Source of the DNA: an archaeon
GTDB lineage: Archaea > Thermoproteota > Nitrososphaeria > Nitrososphaerales > CADDZS01
Direction: 5' to 3'
NCBI GenBank assembly: GCA_021792315.1
Contig: JAJYUX010000047.1
Location: 1-12,724, forward strand
DNA: 12,724 nt
In this document: positions 1 through 7,839 of the stretch, piece after piece
Layout: each line of letters starts with the position of its first letter
Numbering within the stretch: position 1 is the stretch's first letter
Program-made: the position numbers and the translations under genes
Notes under the pieces: model-generated
Databases searched by the model: none
What the model saw: only the letters and a program-made list of their open reading frames with translations
What the model was told of the DNA's origin: nothing

Positions 1-1
1 C

Positions 2-1087
2 CGATCTAACAGCATGTATCTGCAAAGAGCTCAGCTCTATCAGGAAAGGATCAAGGCCCTTCAGGCAGCTCATGGAATCGAACCGCCGGACGATGAATCT
101 TCCGAACGGTTCCAGTTCGAGCCTCCTCGCAGAGCTCCCGGTCAGCCTGCATCACAGGCGCCAACTGCAGTAGATGGAAAGGGAGGTCCGCAAGTCGTTC
201 AGCAGTTGAAGGCAAACTACAACGACCTAATCATGAAGGAAAAACCAAACGTAAAGTGGGACGAAGTAGTTGGCCTCGATGTCGAAAAGCGGGCTCTTCG
301 CGAGTCGATTATATTTCCAGTTCAAAGGCCTGACCTCTTCCCTCTGGGGTGGCCCAGGGGAATGCTAATGTACGGACCTCCGGGTTGTGGCAAGACGCTG
401 CTCGCGGCAGCTACAGCTTCGGAGATTGACAGCTATTTCATTACGGTGGACGCGGCTTCAATCATGTCAAAGTGGCTCGGAGAGGGAGAAAAGAATGTGG
501 CGAAGCTCTTTAGCTCTGCAAGAAAGCTCCTTGAAAAGGAAGCCAAATCTGTTATCGTGTTCATTGACGAACTGGATTCCATTCTGGGATCTCGGAGTAA
601 CGAGGTTGGTGGCGAGGTCAGGGTTCGAAACCAGTTCCTTAAAGAAATGGATGGCATCGCCGACAAGGGTAAGAATCTGCATCTATACATTATAGGAGCG
701 ACAAACAAGCCTTGGGCGCTCGACTGGCCCTTCCTTAGAAGATTCCAAAAGAGAATCTATGTGCCTCTCCCTGACGTAAAAGCTAGAACACAGATGCTGA
801 AGCAGTACACAGCACCACTCAAGATGGAAGTGGAACTGAAGATCGAAGACATCGCCAAGATGACCGAAGGTTACTCAGGGTCAGACATGAGGGACATCTG
901 TCAGGCAGTACAGCTTCGCGTCGTCTCCGAAGTCTTCGACCAGGCCGGAGCGGACAACAGGGACATTCAGCCTAGGCCGATAGACGTTGAGGATTTCAAG
1001 GAAACACTTAGAGCAAGAAGACCCAGCGTCTCTCCAGAGATGCTTCGAGCCTACGCAAACTGGGCAGAGAACTTCAAGGCTCTCTAA
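2..1087 (+). CDS. cdvC: CdvC (Vps4-like) AAA+ ATPase, 5' end missing
   Basis: AAA+ ATPase of the archaeal Cdv (ESCRT-like) cell-division machinery, which remodels CdvB filaments at the division site. The frame is open from base 2, so the gene is cut by the window edge; the ATG at 14 is internal. Counting from that Met, residues 1-17 look like the last helix of an N-terminal MIT domain, 21-60 are a Pro/Gly-rich linker, and the rest is the AAA module. It has Walker A GPPGCGKT (121-128), the Vps4-type pore loop SKWLGE (152-157), Walker B ending in FIDELD (183-188), a sensor-1 Asn in GATN (231) and arginine fingers in FLRRF (242-243). Only about the first 50 residues seem to be missing. Its stop overlaps the aspS stop by four bases on the opposite strand. 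Confidence 0.93.
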   Translation, partial: RSNSMYLQRAQLYQERIKALQAAHGIEPPDDESSERFQFEPPRRAPGQPASQAPTAVDGKGGPQVVQQLKANYNDLIMKEKPNVKWDEVVGLDVEKRALRESIIFPVQRPDLFPLGWPRGMLMYGPPGCGKTLLAAATASEIDSYFITVDAASIMSKWLGEGEKNVAKLFSSARKLLEKEAKSVIVFIDELDSILGSRSNEVGGEVRVRNQFLKEMDGIADKGKNLHLYIIGATNKPWALDWPFLRRFQKRIYVPLPDVKARTQMLKQYTAPLKMEVELKIEDIAKMTEGYSGSDMRDICQAVQLRVVSEVFDQAGADNRDIQPRPIDVEDFKETLRARRPSVSPEMLRAYANWAENFKAL

Positions 1088-2397
1088 GGACGCAATCTCT
1101 CGGGAGTTCTGGGGAAGAGACAAACTTCCCTGATGTTCTCAACTCCCAGCATCTGCATGACTGTTCTCTCAATTCCAATGGCGAAACCACCGTGAGGCGG
1201 CACACCGTACTTGAAATTGTCTGTAAACCAAGCTATCTCTTGTTCCTTCATCTCCTTGAGATTCACCTGTTCCATGAGCTTCTGATGTCTGTGCTCCCTC
1301 TGTCCTCCTGATGATAACTCCATGCCGCGATAAATCAAGTCGACGCTCCTCGCCCACTGCGGATCATCGTCGACCCGCATCACGTAGAAAGGCTTGACAC
1401 TGAAGGGAAATCTACTCACAAAGAAAACGTCGCTACCAGTCTTCTCTTTGATATGCTTTGCGAGAATGGCTTCGCCCTCCCTGTCAGGTTCCTCGCCGAA
1501 TGGCACCTTCTTTCCATATTCGTTCAGAATGTCATAGACCTCGGGAAATCTGACCTCGGGAAATGGAGTTTTTGGGACATCAACTTTCGCGCCAAGGATT
1601 TCGATTTCCGCCTTGGATTCTCGAACAACCTTTCCGACCGCGTATGCCAAGAGTTCCTCCTGAACGCGCTCTGTGTCGAGTTCGTCTTTGATGAAACCAA
1701 ACTCGACTGCGCAAGCTCTGTGCTCGCAGAGGTGCCTGGGGGTATGTGATGTCTCCGCTCTCCAGTTGGGACCAAGATCGTAAATCTTGTCCAGTCCTCC
1801 GGCGATGGCAAGTTGCCTGTGAAGCTGCGGATCCTGTCTGAGAAAAGCATCGCTACCGAAATAATCGATTTTGAATACTTCAGAGCCGCCCTCACTCAGT
1901 CCGCCCAGAATTGCTGGAGTCGACACTTGAATGAATCCGTTTGAACGAAGATACTCTTCCAGTCCTTCCATGAACTTTGCTTCTATCGAGATGATCGCGA
2001 GATTTCTGGGATTACGGAGATCCAGTACTCGCCAGTCGAGCCGCGTGTCAAGCATCGTCTCGCTGGAGCCAGTTATGTCGATGGGAAGCGGCGTCTCAGA
2101 CCTGTTCAAGACTGTTATTGACTTTGGTTTGACCTCGGGACCTATCTTCGCGATCTGCTTTTCTGGAATTGAAGCTTCAACAGCTATAACATCTTGGACA
2201 TTGAGCTTCTCGCTCAGGGCGACAAGATTCTGGGGAGACTCTTTCTTGTGAATTGTAATTTGCGCCAAGCCTGTTCTGTCCCTCAGAATTATGAATCTAA
2301 GGTTGGCGAGCTCTTTCACATTTTCAACCCAGCCAGCGATGACGACATCCTTACCCTTGTTGCTGAGTAACTCGTTTACATAATGTGTCCTGATCAA
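1084..2397 (-). CDS. aspS: Aspartyl-tRNA synthetase, archaeal type
   Basis: Class II aminoacyl-tRNA synthetase that charges tRNA-Asp, and possibly tRNA-Asn, with aspartate. The 437 residues have an N-terminal OB-fold anticodon-binding domain (about 17-105) and then the catalytic domain: motif 2 around NWRAE (211-215), the [10 protein letters not shown] segment (362-371) and motif 3 GGFAIGIER (403-411). The length fits archaeal AspRS without the bacterial insertion. The segment after motif 2 ([10 protein letters not shown]) differs from the more usual HNTTRHLNE, so this is a divergent branch. The tryptophan reported to matter for non-discriminating tRNA recognition in Thermococcus AspRS (W26) aligns with Glu25 here, while the matching lysine (K85) seems kept, so tRNA-Asn use is undecided. 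The start is TTG, giving the conserved M-I-R-T-H-Y N-terminus. It follows the KH/zinc gene by 30 bases, so the two are probably one operon. Confidence 0.9.
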   Translation of the reverse strand: MIRTHYVNELLSNKGKDVVIAGWVENVKELANLRFIILRDRTGLAQITIHKKESPQNLVALSEKLNVQDVIAVEASIPEKQIAKIGPEVKPKSITVLNRSETPLPIDITGSSETMLDTRLDWRVLDLRNPRNLAIISIEAKFMEGLEEYLRSNGFIQVSTPAILGGLSEGGSEVFKIDYFGSDAFLRQDPQLHRQLAIAGGLDKIYDLGPNWRAETSHTPRHLCEHRACAVEFGFIKDELDTERVQEELLAYAVGKVVRESKAEIEILGAKVDVPKTPFPEVRFPEVYDILNEYGKKVPFGEEPDREGEAILAKHIKEKTGSDVFFVSRFPFSVKPFYVMRVDDDPQWARSVDLIYRGMELSSGGQREHRHQKLMEQVNLKEMKEQEIAWFTDNFKYGVPPHGGFAIGIERTVMQMLGVENIREVCLFPRTPERLRP

Positions 2398-2427
2398 AAG
2401 ACCTCGCTTCCTACGCTTGTCGGCGAA

Positions 2428-2937
2428 TCAAGATATCTCGAATTCGACCATCAGATCCATTTCTCTGGTCTCTTTCAGTATTCTGGTTATCATATTGGTG
2501 TCGTGAGGGAACCTATCTGTCTTCTTGCCGGGAATTACAACTTTTGTCATCTTGCTCCCATCGGGAAGCCACACAGTGTTTACGTTCCCGACTCTCACGG
2601 GAAAGAACAGGTCTTCAAGCTCCTTTCTGTCCGTTGTGTCTGATTCGGTGAGCCAGACCTTGCCTCCCAGAACGTTTTGAAGCAGTTTTTGGAAATTCGG
2701 ATCGCGCCTCAAAGGTGCGAGCGTACCGGGCTCCAATACAAGGAGATGGTCACCGCCGATCCGAATGACCTTTGAAAGGCTGATCTTTCCTATCTCTTGA
2801 GTCTTTTCAGAAGCTTTCGCCAGTTTGATTGAAACATCTACGTCTGCCTGACTGAGTTGACCTGACCTTAGCTTAGCATTGCACTGAGGGCACAACACTC
2901 CAGTGCGCGCGTCATAGGAACAGATTGGGGATTTCAA
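2428..2937 (-). CDS. NusA-like KH-domain protein with N-terminal zinc motif
   Basis: A 169-residue protein resembling the archaeal NusA-like KH proteins, thought to bind RNA in transcription or translation. The N-terminus holds a likely zinc site, C6-x9-C16-x2-C19 (PICSYDARTGVLCPQC). The remainder has the alternating strand/helix pattern of one or two KH folds, including a segment near V117-V129 (NTVWLPDG) and a C-terminal acidic strand (MVEFE). A canonical KH GxxG loop is not obvious. The start is TTG at 2937; a TATA-like TTTTAAAG lies about 33-40 bases upstream. It is the first gene of an apparent operon with aspS. The family call rests on remembered resemblance and the zinc motif, so the exact function is uncertain. 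Confidence 0.68.
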   Translation of the reverse strand: MKSPICSYDARTGVLCPQCNAKLRSGQLSQADVDVSIKLAKASEKTQEIGKISLSKVIRIGGDHLLVLEPGTLAPLRRDPNFQKLLQNVLGGKVWLTESDTTDRKELEDLFFPVRVGNVNTVWLPDGSKMTKVVIPGKKTDRFPHDTNMITRILKETREMDLMVEFEIS

Positions 2938-2969
2938 ATCAGAGGCGGAAGAAATGTTTCGCTTTTACC

Positions 2970-2977
2970 CTTTAAAA
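2970..2977 (-). promoter_or_regulatory. Putative TATA box for the KH protein-aspS operon
   Basis: Read on the minus strand this is CTTTTAAA-like sequence within GGTTTTAAAGGG, about 33-40 bases before the TTG start at 2937. It is the best match to an archaeal TATA element in the gap downstream of sucD. Confidence 0.45.
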
Positions 2978-2997
2978 CCATTTTTGGGGCGAGAATA

Positions 2998-3882
2998 CTA
3001 TTTCCGCAGAGACGCACTGACAAGTCCTGGAATTTCAGAAGGAAGTACGGCAACCTTTACGCCGACTGATTCAAGTGCCTTGATCTTGTCAGCTGCTGAT
3101 CCTGACCCCATGGAAATTATGGCGCCTGCATGACCCATCCTCTTCCCTGGCGGGGCTTGTCTTCCTGCGATAAATGAAACCAGTGGTTTCTTCATTCCCT
3201 TCTGTCTTATCCTCGCCGCGAGCCTTTCTTCGGCGTCTCCGCCTATTTCCCCTATCACAACGACGGCCGATGTTCCAGGATCGTTTTCTAGCATTTCTAG
3301 AACCTCGACAGTGTCTCTCCCTATTATCGGGTCGCCTCCTATTCCGATTGCTGTGGACTGACCCAGTCCAGCTTTTGTGAGAACCCAAGCTATTTCGTAC
3401 GTCAGTGTACCGCTTCTGGATACAATCCCGACATTGCCCTTAGAGAAGATGTGGCCTGGCATGATACCCACTTTGCTTTCGCCGGGCGAAATCAACCCAG
3501 GGCAATTTGGTCCGATTATAGTGACACCCTTTCCACGGGCGTAGTTTACGAACTTCAGAGAGTCGTGAACCGGGACGTGTTCGGTGATGTCCACCACGAG
3601 TTTCAGTCCGGCGTCCACTGCTTCGTAGACGGTGTCTGCATTGTACGCAGCTGGAACGAAAATTATGCTTGCGTTGATTTCTGGGTGAGCCGAGAAAGCC
3701 TGTTTCATGCTGTTGTAGACAGGTATCCCTCCGACGCTCTCTCCACCTTTTCCTGGTGTTACGCCCGCCACAACTTTTGTCCCATACTTCAACATGGAAA
3801 GCGCGTGGCCACTACCTTCCCTACCAGTTATGCCCTGAACGACAACTCTGGTGTTCTTGTCCACAAGTACTGTCACTTGCAA
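2998..3882 (-). CDS. sucD: Succinyl-CoA synthetase alpha subunit
   Basis: Alpha subunit of succinyl-CoA ligase, which interconverts succinyl-CoA and succinate with nucleotide triphosphate formation in the TCA cycle. Of 294 residues, the N-terminal CoA-binding Rossmann fold spans about 1-125 (VVVQGITGREGS at 13-24, GPNCPGL at 124-130), followed by the ligase domain with SRSGTLTYE (155-163). The catalytic phosphohistidine is His251 in RMGHAGAI. Length is normal (about 290). The start is TTG with an AGGAG Shine-Dalgarno-like sequence that lies inside the end of sucC. One base separates the sucC stop from this start, so the pair is very likely translationally coupled. Confidence 0.95.
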   Translation of the reverse strand: MQVTVLVDKNTRVVVQGITGREGSGHALSMLKYGTKVVAGVTPGKGGESVGGIPVYNSMKQAFSAHPEINASIIFVPAAYNADTVYEAVDAGLKLVVDITEHVPVHDSLKFVNYARGKGVTIIGPNCPGLISPGESKVGIMPGHIFSKGNVGIVSRSGTLTYEIAWVLTKAGLGQSTAIGIGGDPIIGRDTVEVLEMLENDPGTSAVVVIGEIGGDAEERLAARIRQKGMKKPLVSFIAGRQAPPGKRMGHAGAIISMGSGSAADKIKALESVGVKVAVLPSEIPGLVSASLRK

Positions 3883-3883
3883 A

Positions 3884-5011
3884 TCAACTCCTGGAGGATT
3901 TTACAACAGTTTCTGCAGCCGTCTCCATCGAGTCCATAAACGCGATGCCGTTTTCTGACAAGATACGCCGACCCTCTTCCTCATTTGTCCCGACCATTCT
4001 CACCGTGATTGGGATCTCGACATTCGACTCCTTCAAAGCTCTCACCAGGCCGTTTGCGACATCGTCACATTTTGTTATCCCTCCCAAAATGTTCACAAAC
4101 ACGGCCTTGAGGTTCCGCTGCTTCAGGCATAGTCGTACTGCTGCATACACACTTTCGGCGCTGGAGCCCCCTCCCATGTCCAAGAAATTCGCAGGTTTGC
4201 CGCCATAGTGCGCGACGACATCGAGCGTTCCCATCACCAGACCAGCGCCGTTACCGATTATGCCGATGTCACCGGGGAGCTGGACAAAAGCGAGTCCAGA
4301 ACTCTGCGCCTCTCTCTCAAGTGGAGTCATCTCCTCATCTACTTGCTTGAACTCCGGGTGTCTGTAGATTGCGTTGTCGTCAAGTGTGAGTCTAGCGTCG
4401 AGCGCTACTAAAGAACCATCTTTCCTAATGGCGAGGGGGTTTGATTCAGCTAGGTCTGCGTCCTTCTCCTCGAAGATCTCGTAGATTTTCTGACATATTG
4501 AAGCAAATTCGTTTCCGGCTTTTCCGCTGAGCCCGATAACCCCTGCTGCCTCACGGGCCTGATAGGAATGCAGTCCTAGAAGAGGATCAATCTCCTCTCT
4601 GAATATCTTGTCGGGGCTGGTTCGCGCGAGCTCTTCAAGATCAACGCCACCTTCCGAGCTTGCTATCAGAGTGACCCGTCTTCTTGCCCTGTCAAGTGTG
4701 AAACCGATGTAAAGCTCCTTTTCCGGTTTTTCAGCCTCAACTACCAAAACCGAAGAAACCTTGATGCTCTTGATCTCGGTGCCGAGCATTCTCTCTGCGA
4801 CCTGCCGTGCTTCCTCAGGTGTTGAAGCGAGCTTAACACCGCCAGCCTTTCCTCTGCCAGCGACAAGAATCTGCGCCTTCACAACAACTGGCTTGCCAAT
4901 TTCAACTGTTGCCCTTCCCACATCGTCAACGCTCTTGCAAAGATAACCCTTCGGAACGGGAATTCCTTTTTCTTTAAACAATTCTCTGGCTTGATATTCG
5001 TGGATCTTCAA
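3884..5011 (-). CDS. sucC: Succinyl-CoA synthetase beta subunit (ADP-forming type)
   Basis: Beta subunit of succinyl-CoA ligase, partner of the adjacent sucD. It has an ATP-grasp fold (about 1-235) that begins with the family signature MKIHEYQARELF and includes VKAQILVAGRGKAGGVKLA (44-62), the metal-site segment AESNPLAI (188-195) and LDARLTLDDNA (204-214). The ligase domain carries GNGAGLVMGTLD (253-264) and NILGGITKCDDVANG (307-321). At 375 residues it is close to the family norm of about 380-390. The start is TTG, preferred because it gives the conserved N-terminus. No strong Shine-Dalgarno sequence precedes it; a TATA-like TTAAAAAG (opposite strand) lies about 60 bases upstream. Confidence 0.95.
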   Translation of the reverse strand: MKIHEYQARELFKEKGIPVPKGYLCKSVDDVGRATVEIGKPVVVKAQILVAGRGKAGGVKLASTPEEARQVAERMLGTEIKSIKVSSVLVVEAEKPEKELYIGFTLDRARRRVTLIASSEGGVDLEELARTSPDKIFREEIDPLLGLHSYQAREAAGVIGLSGKAGNEFASICQKIYEIFEEKDADLAESNPLAIRKDGSLVALDARLTLDDNAIYRHPEFKQVDEEMTPLEREAQSSGLAFVQLPGDIGIIGNGAGLVMGTLDVVAHYGGKPANFLDMGGGSSAESVYAAVRLCLKQRNLKAVFVNILGGITKCDDVANGLVRALKESNVEIPITVRMVGTNEEEGRRILSENGIAFMDSMETAAETVVKSSRS

Positions 5012-5066
5012 AACAAACTAGCACCGAGATAGTTACTTGCTGTTCTAATGAAACTCAAATTCGTTG

Positions 5067-5074
5067 TTAAAAAG
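5067..5074 (-). promoter_or_regulatory. Putative TATA box for sucCD
   Basis: On the minus strand this reads CTTTTTAA, the most TATA-like element in the 223-base spacer between sucC and rpl40e. It lies about 56-63 bases before the sucC start, implying a short leader. The rest of the spacer holds no gene I can support; a weak TATA-like GCAATATAAC at 5184-5193 could serve rpl40e. Confidence 0.35.
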
Positions 5075-5234
5075 CTACTAGCGTGTCTTTGCTAAAATCA
5101 ATTGAATCGGGATCGAACCTCAAGGAGTCGGTAGCCAAGACATCACTATCCAAGAATATCATAAGAGGTCAAACGTTAAATGTGCAATATAACTAGGACT
5201 AATCTCCGTCAATTCAGAGTAGTGCTACACAAAG

Positions 5235-5402
5235 ATGCCGATTACAGATGCGACCAAGAAACAAATCGCTCAAAAGAGGAGGCTATTCTTCAAGATCTGC
5301 CTCGTATGTGGAAGCAAGAATTCTATCTCTGCAACTAGGTGCAGAAAGTGCAGGCATGAAGCACTGAGACTCAAGAATAGGGCGCTCGGCGTAAAGAAGT
5401 AG
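5235..5402 (+). CDS. rpl40e: Ribosomal protein L40e (eL40)
   Basis: A 55-residue zinc-binding protein of the large ribosomal subunit, too short for a 60-residue ORF cut-off. It starts MPITDATKK and carries the classic zinc ribbon C22-x2-C25-x10-C36-x2-C39 (KICLVCG ... TRCRKC), followed by a basic tail ending LRLKNRALGVKK. Length and cysteine spacing match archaeal L40e exactly. It lies 51 bases upstream of the tRNA gene on the same strand and diverges from sucC. Chromosomal, outside the mobile element. Confidence 0.93.
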   Translation: MPITDATKKQIAQKRRLFFKICLVCGSKNSISATRCRKCRHEALRLKNRALGVKK

Positions 5403-5417
5403 ACTCATTCTCAATAC

Positions 5418-5425
5418 ATTAAAAA
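5418..5425 (+). promoter_or_regulatory. TATA box of the tRNA-Val gene
   Basis: ATTAAAAA lies 29-36 bases upstream of the mature tRNA 5' end at 5454, the expected distance for an archaeal TBP site. Confidence 0.6.
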
Positions 5426-5493
5426 CTCCAGACTGGAAAGCTGAGAGCTGACTGGGCGTGTGGTCCAGCCTGGTTAAGACACCGCTCTCACAC

Positions 5494-5526
5494 GAGCACC
5501 CCTCTTGACTGAAGGGAGCTATGGAA
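5494..5526 (+). other. tRNA intron (33 bases)
   Basis: The sequence between the two anticodon-arm exons. Its boundaries are set by comparison with the intronless copy at 12456-12508, which places the intron after position 38. A shift of one base (5493-5525) would give the canonical 37/38 site with A38. The interior can form a hairpin (CCCT at 5500-5503 with AGGG at 5513-5516, and AGC with GCT further out), and the anticodon part can pair weakly with TGG at 5522-5524 to give an imperfect bulge-helix-bulge. Its length is a multiple of three, and it has no stop in the integrase frame. Confidence 0.8.
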
Positions 5527-5562
5527 AGCGGGAATCGATGGTTCAAATCCGTCCACGCCCAC
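5527..5562 (+). repeat. attL core (36-bp direct repeat)
   Basis: Identical to 12473-12508. It runs from the 3' strand of the anticodon stem through the T arm, the acceptor strand, the discriminator and the first C of CCA. The flanking bases differ on both sides (A versus C before, C versus T after). Upstream, beyond the intron, 17 further tRNA bases (5477-5493) also match the right-hand copy. Confidence 0.92.
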
Positions 5563-6701
5563 CAGCTTTAAAATCTCTATATAATTCCACGCCTAAAGAA
5601 CTACTGGACATGGAGCAAAAGCTAGTGAGCCTTGCAGAGTTTGGCAAGGACGATAAGGAACAAATTATCAACGATTTTCATAGATTCCTTAAGATTGATC
5701 TCCAGCTCAGTGATAGCACAGCTCGGGATCTGAAAAATGATCTTAGGCACTATCTATTTGATTATTTGAAGGAAGAACCAACAGTTGAATCAGTGAGGGA
5801 TTTTCTCGGCAAGTGGGTGGGACAACCAGAGAAATACATGCACTATCTGAGAACTCTCAAGAGATTCTACAGGGACTTTATGGGAAGGCCTGAGCTGGTC
5901 GCCTCATTCAAGTTCCCCACTCGTGGTTTTACTCCACCTTTCATTCCAACTAGAAACGAACTTCAAAAATGGTACAGCTTCATTGACTCTGTAAAAGATC
6001 ACTCGCTCTACAACGGAGACCCATTGAGGTTGAGGGCTTTTTTCCTAGTGCTTGCGAGTTCAGGCCTCAGGGTAGGTGAAGTTAGGACTCTAAGACTCTG
6101 CGATGTGGACTTGCAAACGGGAAAGGTAACTCCCTACCACGCTCATGCTACTGCTACAAGCAAGAAGAGCAATTTCAGTTACATTAATTCTGAGGCTTTG
6201 GAGATGCTCAAGAAGTACGTGCAAGAAAGGGAGATGAAAACTGGGGAAACAAGACTCTTTGAAGGAAACAACTCAAATTGGGCAAAGCAGTTTCAGATCG
6301 TTAGCAAGGCATCTGGAATCAAATTGACTCCTAAGAACCTTAGATCTTGGTTTTCTTCGGAAGCTGCTGAATTGCGAATCACCGACAGTTACGTGGACTT
6401 TTTGCAAGGCCGCACTCAGAGAAGCGTACTGGCTAGACATTATACTGATTACAGGCCAGAGAAGCTCTACAGGATTTACCAAGGAGCGAATTTGAAGGTA
6501 CTTGATGAATCTAATCCAAAGAGCCAAGCACCTTCGGAACTTGGTATTGTTTCTGCATCTAACGAAAGAAACATGACTTTTGAAATGATTAGGGCCATAA
6601 AGCTTGCAATGAAAGAAACCGAAGAGGAAAGACGACAGGTTGGGATGCAGGGCGAGTACGATTCAGCAGAAGGAGAGGACAAATACAGCCACTGGAAGTA
6701 G
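5562..6701 (+). CDS. Integrase C-terminal part, int(C), tyrosine recombinase
   Basis: Catalytic portion of a tyrosine recombinase that would integrate and excise the element at tRNA-Val. The frame is open through the tRNA: an ATG at 5505 lies in the tRNA intron, and the first ATG past the tRNA is at 5610. I give the fragment from the att edge because its true N-terminus is at the other end of the element. A SAM-like core-binding domain (about 5640-5930) is followed by the catalytic domain: Arg I in SSGLRVGE (codon 6069-6071), a likely beta-hairpin lysine in TSKKSN (6162-6167), box II KNLR with lysine in place of histidine (codons 6333-6344), and the nucleophile probably the Tyr of VLARHYTDY (codon 6441-6443). 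An acidic, charged tail of about 70 residues follows. As integrated it lacks its N-terminal domain and proper promoter. Confidence 0.88.
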   Translation, partial: PALKSLYNSTPKELLDMEQKLVSLAEFGKDDKEQIINDFHRFLKIDLQLSDSTARDLKNDLRHYLFDYLKEEPTVESVRDFLGKWVGQPEKYMHYLRTLKRFYRDFMGRPELVASFKFPTRGFTPPFIPTRNELQKWYSFIDSVKDHSLYNGDPLRLRAFFLVLASSGLRVGEVRTLRLCDVDLQTGKVTPYHAHATATSKKSNFSYINSEALEMLKKYVQEREMKTGETRLFEGNNSNWAKQFQIVSKASGIKLTPKNLRSWFSSEAAELRITDSYVDFLQGRTQRSVLARHYTDYRPEKLYRIYQGANLKVLDESNPKSQAPSELGIVSASNERNMTFEMIRAIKLAMKETEEERRQVGMQGEYDSAEGEDKYSHWK

Positions 6702-6703
6702 CT

Positions 6704-6717
6704 CTTCGCAATCGAAG
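6704..6717 (+). terminator. Short hairpin after int(C)
   Basis: CTTCG-caat-CGAAG is a perfect 5-bp inverted repeat three bases after the int(C) stop. It is not followed by a T-run, so a terminator role is only a guess. Confidence 0.25.
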
Positions 6718-6752
6718 CCAAGCGAATCCATGAGAAGACTAACATTCCTATA

Positions 6753-6814
6753 CTGTAGCACCTACAGAATCTTTATTAGTCGGATAATCTGATAATCCGA
6801 TATAGTGATACTAT
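6753..6814 (+). promoter_or_regulatory. Promoter with stacked inverted repeats before the winged-helix gene
   Basis: CTGTAG-cac-CTACAG (6753-6767) is a perfect 6-bp inverted repeat. It directly precedes a TATA-like CTTTATTAG (6771-6779). Between this and the ATG at 6820 lie CGGAT...ATCCG (6781-6799, also containing a doubled GATAATC) and ATAGT-gat-ACTAT (6802-6814). The arrangement suggests operators around the core promoter, possibly for the winged-helix protein itself. Confidence 0.5.
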
Positions 6815-6819
6815 GATAT

Positions 6820-7119
6820 ATGAAAATAGAAGAAGCGGTCAGTAAAATATCCAAAGAGACAAAAGCTAGCAAACCAAAAGATGCCATCCTCGACTTTTTG
6901 AAGAGCCATCCAAAAGAAGTATTCAGGAGAAGAGAAATTGAGAAAGAACTAAGCAACATCAACGAGAACACTTTGAGAGTCATGCTGAGGCAGCTAGCTA
7001 TGAATGAGAAAAAGATAGGTCGTTATCAGGTACCGGCTAGAACAATAGCTTACTATGGCTCACTAGAGGCTGTTAGTGAACTAACAAAGCGTCTGGGTGA
7101 AAAAAAGACAGGTAAGTGA
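6820..7119 (+). CDS. Small winged-helix DNA-binding protein
   Basis: A 99-residue, lysine-rich protein. Residues about 20-75 have a winged helix-turn-helix pattern: helix (KDAILDFLKSHP), a short segment (EVFRRREIEKEL), a recognition-like helix (NENTLRVMLRQLAMN), then a wing (KKIGRYQVPARTIAYYG). A likely transcription regulator or element copy-control factor. It sits behind a promoter region full of inverted repeats, which fits autoregulation. The next gene starts 21 bases after its stop, so both are probably co-transcribed. I cannot name a specific family. Confidence 0.65.
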   Translation: MKIEEAVSKISKETKASKPKDAILDFLKSHPKEVFRRREIEKELSNINENTLRVMLRQLAMNEKKIGRYQVPARTIAYYGSLEAVSELTKRLGEKKTGK

Positions 7120-7140
7120 GATAGTTCAAAAAGTGGGAGA

Positions 7141-7839
7141 ATGACCGACAAGATTTACACACCTGAATTTGGGCTACTGGGTCAGGCTATCCTGTACTTT
7201 CTTAGGCCTGAAGCAGTTCCCCTTTGGATAGAAAACTATCACTCTCCCGATGATTTCATAGATTCTTCGATACCGGGGGATTGCAAACTCTGGAACATAC
7301 GAAAGAACCTAAGTAAAGAGCAGAACGAGGAACAATTTAATCGCAAATTCAGTAACGGTATCTACCTGTTTCTTGGAGAGATGCCAAAGAACTGCTATTT
7401 GCATGGAAATGAAGCTGTCCATTTTGACATAGGATATGGAATAAGACAAGGACTAATCGAGTCTATTACATATCTCAAGACCGAAGGCAAAGCCACAAAG
7501 GAAGACGTAGTATCATTTATTGTAGATGTGGCGGAAACTATTGCTGATGAGATAAGAGACGAGTTCGAAGAGGCTTACATTCCAATTCTTCGGAAACTTA
7601 AGGATAAGCGAGAAGCACTCGAATCTATAGAAAGATCAATCTCAGAAGTACATCAGAGGACACTATATGACCAACCTACACCATACTTTACACTTCATCC
7701 TAGCAACAATCTATTGCTCTTTGATACTATATGCTATGAAATTACTCTCTTGGGTCATGGTAGTATAGTTTCGCCCTGCTTTGAGAGTTTTTCGAGCGAA
7801 GATCCAAGCATTTTTGCTCAGAAAAGCCATACTTTCTGA
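7141..7839 (+). CDS. Unknown 232-residue element protein
   Basis: I do not recognise this protein. It is soluble-looking, with no clear membrane segment or signal peptide. Residues about 75-125 contain GNEAVHFDIGYGIRQGLIESITYL, which reads as a strand then a helix. Residues 120-170 are strongly acidic and helical (VVSFIVDVAETIADEIRDEFEEAY, then KLKDKREALESIERSISEVHQR), perhaps a coiled coil or dimer interface. The C-terminal 60 residues are less charged. ATG follows GGGAG very closely. It lies directly behind the winged-helix gene, so the two may act together, for example as a regulator and its effector. A small minus-strand frame abuts its stop codon. Confidence 0.7.
   Translation: MTDKIYTPEFGLLGQAILYFLRPEAVPLWIENYHSPDDFIDSSIPGDCKLWNIRKNLSKEQNEEQFNRKFSNGIYLFLGEMPKNCYLHGNEAVHFDIGYGIRQGLIESITYLKTEGKATKEDVVSFIVDVAETIADEIRDEFEEAYIPILRKLKDKREALESIERSISEVHQRTLYDQPTPYFTLHPSNNLLLFDTICYEITLLGHGSIVSPCFESFSSEDPSIFAQKSHTF

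Larger units (their letters stand above)
5454..5564 (+). tRNA. tRNA-Val (anticodon CAC) with a 33-base intron, integration target
   Basis: It folds as a full cloverleaf. The acceptor GGGCGTG (5454-5460) pairs with CACGCCC (5554-5560). The D stem is GTC/GAC with the loop AGCCTGGTTA. The anticodon stem CCGCT (5482-5486) pairs with AGCGG (5527-5531). The T arm is GATGG-TTCAAAT-CCGTC (5537-5553). The discriminator A is 5561 and CCA is encoded at 5562-5564. The loop CTCACA places anticodon CAC at 5489-5491, reading the valine codon GUG. The anticodon arm is interrupted by an intron. The 3' part from 5527 is repeated at the far end of the mobile element. The encoded CCA lies mostly beyond the att core and so seems to come from the element. 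Confidence 0.93.

Noticed and set aside
1524..1895. 123-codon minus-strand frame within aspS.
   Set aside because: It lies in another frame of a well conserved synthetase gene.
5088..5150. tRNA-like fragment on the minus strand (GGTTCGATC at about 5111-5119 resembles a T-loop).
   Set aside because: The flanking bases do not form a full T stem, and no acceptor or anticodon arm can be drawn around it.
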